Below are positions 13,776 to 15,247 of a stretch of DNA of 15,247 bases, one piece after another. Under the pieces are notes generated by a model. It worked only from the letters and a program-made list of their open reading frames with translations. It was not told the DNA's origin and made no database searches. Origin of the DNA: JBARCX01 sp049794535 (GTDB lineage Bacteria; Pseudomonadota; Gammaproteobacteria; Xanthomonadales; Rhodanobacteraceae); NCBI GenBank assembly GCA_049794535.1, contig JBARCX010000111.1, positions 1 through 15,247 on the forward strand. Reading direction: 5' to 3'. Each line of letters starts with the position of its first letter. Positions within the stretch are counted from its first letter, which is position 1. The position numbers and the translations under genes were made by a program.

Positions 13776-14579
13776 CTAGCTCCTCGGATGGCTGGATAGA
13801 TGGCGCGAATGCTTTGGAAACCACGGAAATAACATCGATGTACTTTGTTGATAGGCGAGGTAGTCGTCGCCACGTGTGCGTAGCGCTTGTGCTTCGGTGT
13901 ATGGAATGCCGCTGATCCAGCGCAGGAAGACAAACATCACCAGCGGTCCGAGCCAGGCCAGCCAGGCAAGCGGCGAGCCGACGGCCAGCGCCACGTAGGC
14001 GAACCAATGCAGCCATACGAAAAAGTAGTTGGGGTGGCGCGAATAGCGCCACAGTCCATGTCGGCAGGTCATGCGGTGATGAACTGCCATAGCGCGGAAT
14101 CGCGATAACTGACGGTCGGCGATCGATTCGCCGATCACGCTGACCAGCCAGATGGCAACGCCGAGCAGTAGCCATCCCGGTGATACGTTGGGGTTGGCTG
14201 CCACCGCGAGGAAAGGCAGTGCGAATAGCACGATCAGCAGCGCCTGGAATTGAAAAAAGCCGAACAACTTTCGTTGGTCACCCTGCCAATGCGAACGAAG
14301 CTGGCGATAGCGGCCATCTTCTGCTTCGCCGCGCACGCGTAGCCACAAATGCATCGCTAATCGCAGACCCCACAGTGCGCCAAGCACGGCCAGTAATAAG
14401 CGGGGCTGAAACGCGCCATGACCGAGTAACGCCAGTAGTACGGCTGCACAGCCCAGACCGGCTGCCCACAGTACGTCGACGATGCCGATGTTGCTGTGCT
14501 GCCGCTGCCAGCGCCAGCCTAGTGCCATCAGCAGCACGGCAAGCAACCATAGGCATAGCAGCGACAGCCATGAATTCAT
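13776..14579 (-). CDS. DUF1295 integral membrane protein (steroid 5-alpha-reductase/isoprenylcysteine methyltransferase-like fold)
   Basis: A 267-residue membrane protein with about six hydrophobic segments: near the N-terminus (LSLLCLWLLAVLLMALGW), IGIVDVLWAAGLGCAAVLLA, a third around LLLAVLGALWGL, ALLIVLFALPFLAV, LLLGVAIWLVSVIGE, and a late AYVALAVGSPLAWLAWLGP region. The family signature is the GLWRYSRHPNYF motif, followed by SGIPYTEAQALRTRGDDYLAYQQ and a terminal MLFPWFP. Relatives are lipid-active reductases or methyltransferases; the substrate of this group is not established. The ATG at 14579 is used because it overlaps the DUF2878 stop by ATGA; the frame is open further upstream only as an overlap with that gene. 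It is probably the membrane redox component of the lipid-modifying operon. Confidence 0.88.
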   Translation of the reverse strand: MNSWLSLLCLWLLAVLLMALGWRWQRQHSNIGIVDVLWAAGLGCAAVLLALLGHGAFQPRLLLAVLGALWGLRLAMHLWLRVRGEAEDGRYRQLRSHWQGDQRKLFGFFQFQALLIVLFALPFLAVAANPNVSPGWLLLGVAIWLVSVIGESIADRQLSRFRAMAVHHRMTCRHGLWRYSRHPNYFFVWLHWFAYVALAVGSPLAWLAWLGPLVMFVFLRWISGIPYTEAQALRTRGDDYLAYQQSTSMLFPWFPKHSRHLSSHPRS

Positions 14580-15127
14580 GGCGCGCTCCGGTGCGGCGAT
14601 AACGACGTGGGCGTGCTCGCTTGTAGCCAGTGCCGCGCAAGCATCGTCAGCAACGGCATCGCAAATCCCCAACCCAGTGCCAGCCACAGCAGCACTTGCC
14701 AGACAGGAGCTGTCATTGTCACCGCGTGCCAGCCGCGTGCCGCACCCAGGTAAGCCAAGGGACCACCGATTACACCAAAGGCGGCAGCCATCCACGGGCG
14801 CGTATGCAGATAGCCGAATAGCGGCACGATGGTCAGTGCGAATGCCACCCACAGCGCGAGGATCCATGCCGGTGCTTCGGCGAACGGCCACGGCGCAGCG
14901 TAATAGAACAGGCCGCTACGCACCCAGATGGTTTCAAGCAGTACGCCGAGCACTAACGCCACCACAATCAGTCGCAGCTCGATGCCGCGATGCCTGGAGT
15001 TGGCGAGACTCCAAGCGGTAAACAACAGTGTGCCCACGATGGCAGGCCATGCCCGGCCACGACCTGCGCCGATCACCGCGCAGAACCACACCAGTTCGTA
15101 TCCGGCGAGGGTGGCCCAGAATTTCAT
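14576..15127 (-). CDS. DUF2878 integral membrane protein
   Basis: A 183-residue, very hydrophobic protein with about five or six membrane spans: AWPAIVGTLLFTAWSLA, LIVVALVLGVLLETIWV, AWILALWVAFALTIVPLFGY, AAAFGVIGGPLAYLGAA and VWQVLLWLALGWGFAMPLLT. The segments FYYAAPWPFAEAPAWILALW and GGPLAYLGAARGW are the recognisable family features. The function of DUF2878 is unknown. Its constant company with CFA-type methyltransferases and DUF1295 suggests a part in membrane-lipid modification. The start overlaps the upstream CFA synthase stop (ATGA) and the end overlaps DUF1295 (ATGA), so translation is coupled. Confidence 0.85.
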   Translation of the reverse strand: MKFWATLAGYELVWFCAVIGAGRGRAWPAIVGTLLFTAWSLANSRHRGIELRLIVVALVLGVLLETIWVRSGLFYYAAPWPFAEAPAWILALWVAFALTIVPLFGYLHTRPWMAAAFGVIGGPLAYLGAARGWHAVTMTAPVWQVLLWLALGWGFAMPLLTMLARHWLQASTPTSLSPHRSAP

Positions 15128-15247
15128 GCCGGCTGCTCGTTTTCGTGCACGGCGACGGCACGGCGATAACCCGGCTTCGCCAGTAGCAGATGAGCCACGC
15201 CTATCGATCGCTCACGGAAGCCGCCCTCGCAATAGGCGAGGTAGAAC
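15124..15247 (-). CDS. cfa: Cyclopropane-fatty-acyl-phospholipid synthase, C-terminal end only (truncated by window edge)
   Basis: The last 40 codons of a gene entering from the right edge. The peptide contains FYLAYCEGGFRERSIGVAHL followed by LLAKPGYR. This is the conserved C-terminus of CFA synthase-like enzymes found next to DUF1365/DUF2878/DUF1295 genes. The YLAYCE-GFRER pattern matches the terminal helix of the family. These enzymes add a methylene group from SAM across the double bond of unsaturated phospholipid acyl chains at the inner membrane. The stop codon overlaps the DUF2878 start (ATGA), placing it in the same operon. The catalytic part is outside the window. Confidence 0.75.
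   Translation of the reverse strand, partial: FYLAYCEGGFRERSIGVAHLLLAKPGYRRAVAVHENEQPA

Noticed and set aside
14580..14891. N-terminal extension of the DUF1295 frame
   Set aside because: The extra 104 residues are basic and cysteine-containing, not membrane-like, and fully overlap DUF2878. The ATG at 14579 with an ATGA overlap is the natural start.

Overview
The window looks like a piece of chromosome from a high-GC gammaproteobacterium, most likely a xanthomonad relative (Rhodanobacteraceae or Xanthomonadaceae). This is inferred from a long TonB-dependent receptor next to a TPR (probably sulfotransferase) gene, from tightly overlapping operons, and from interspersed intergenic palindromes. 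No rRNA, tRNA, CRISPR array, transposase or phage gene is visible.

Layout. (1) 1-566, minus: N-terminal part of a TPR-repeat protein running off the left edge. A strong intrinsic terminator hairpin (580-615) lies directly upstream of it. (2) 817-3450, minus: a TonB-dependent outer-membrane receptor of unknown substrate, starting at TTG, with about 700 bp of non-coding DNA upstream. (3) 4157-11955: a complete C-P lyase (phosphonate degradation) locus as two divergent operons. phnG-H-I-J-K-L-M runs on the minus strand and phnF-DUF1045-phnN on the plus strand. They meet at a 131-bp intergenic region with overlapping promoter-like sequences and a likely PhnF operator. (4) 12103-15247, minus: a tightly packed lipid-modification operon, in transcription order: cyclopropane-fatty-acyl-phospholipid synthase (3' end only), DUF2878 membrane protein, DUF1295 membrane protein, a second SAM methyltransferase of the CFA/coclaurine N-methyltransferase type, and an exported lipocalin.

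How the genes work together. PhnG, H, I and L join phosphonate to the ribose of ATP, PhnM removes pyrophosphate, PhnJ (radical SAM) cleaves the C-P bond, and PhnN makes PRPP. The window has no PhnP, the phosphodiesterase that opens the cyclic ribose phosphate in E. coli. The DUF1045 protein, with two HxT motifs of the 2H phosphoesterase type, is the obvious candidate replacement. No phnCDE transporter is present either. The lipocalin/methyltransferase/DUF operon resembles clusters that modify unsaturated membrane fatty acids and are tied to oxidative or singlet-oxygen stress in other proteobacteria.

The most unusual structural feature is a 77-78 bp double-hairpin repeat present twice, about 15 nt after the stop codon of the last gene of each phn operon and in the same orientation relative to transcription. 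The two copies therefore bracket the phn locus as inverted repeats.
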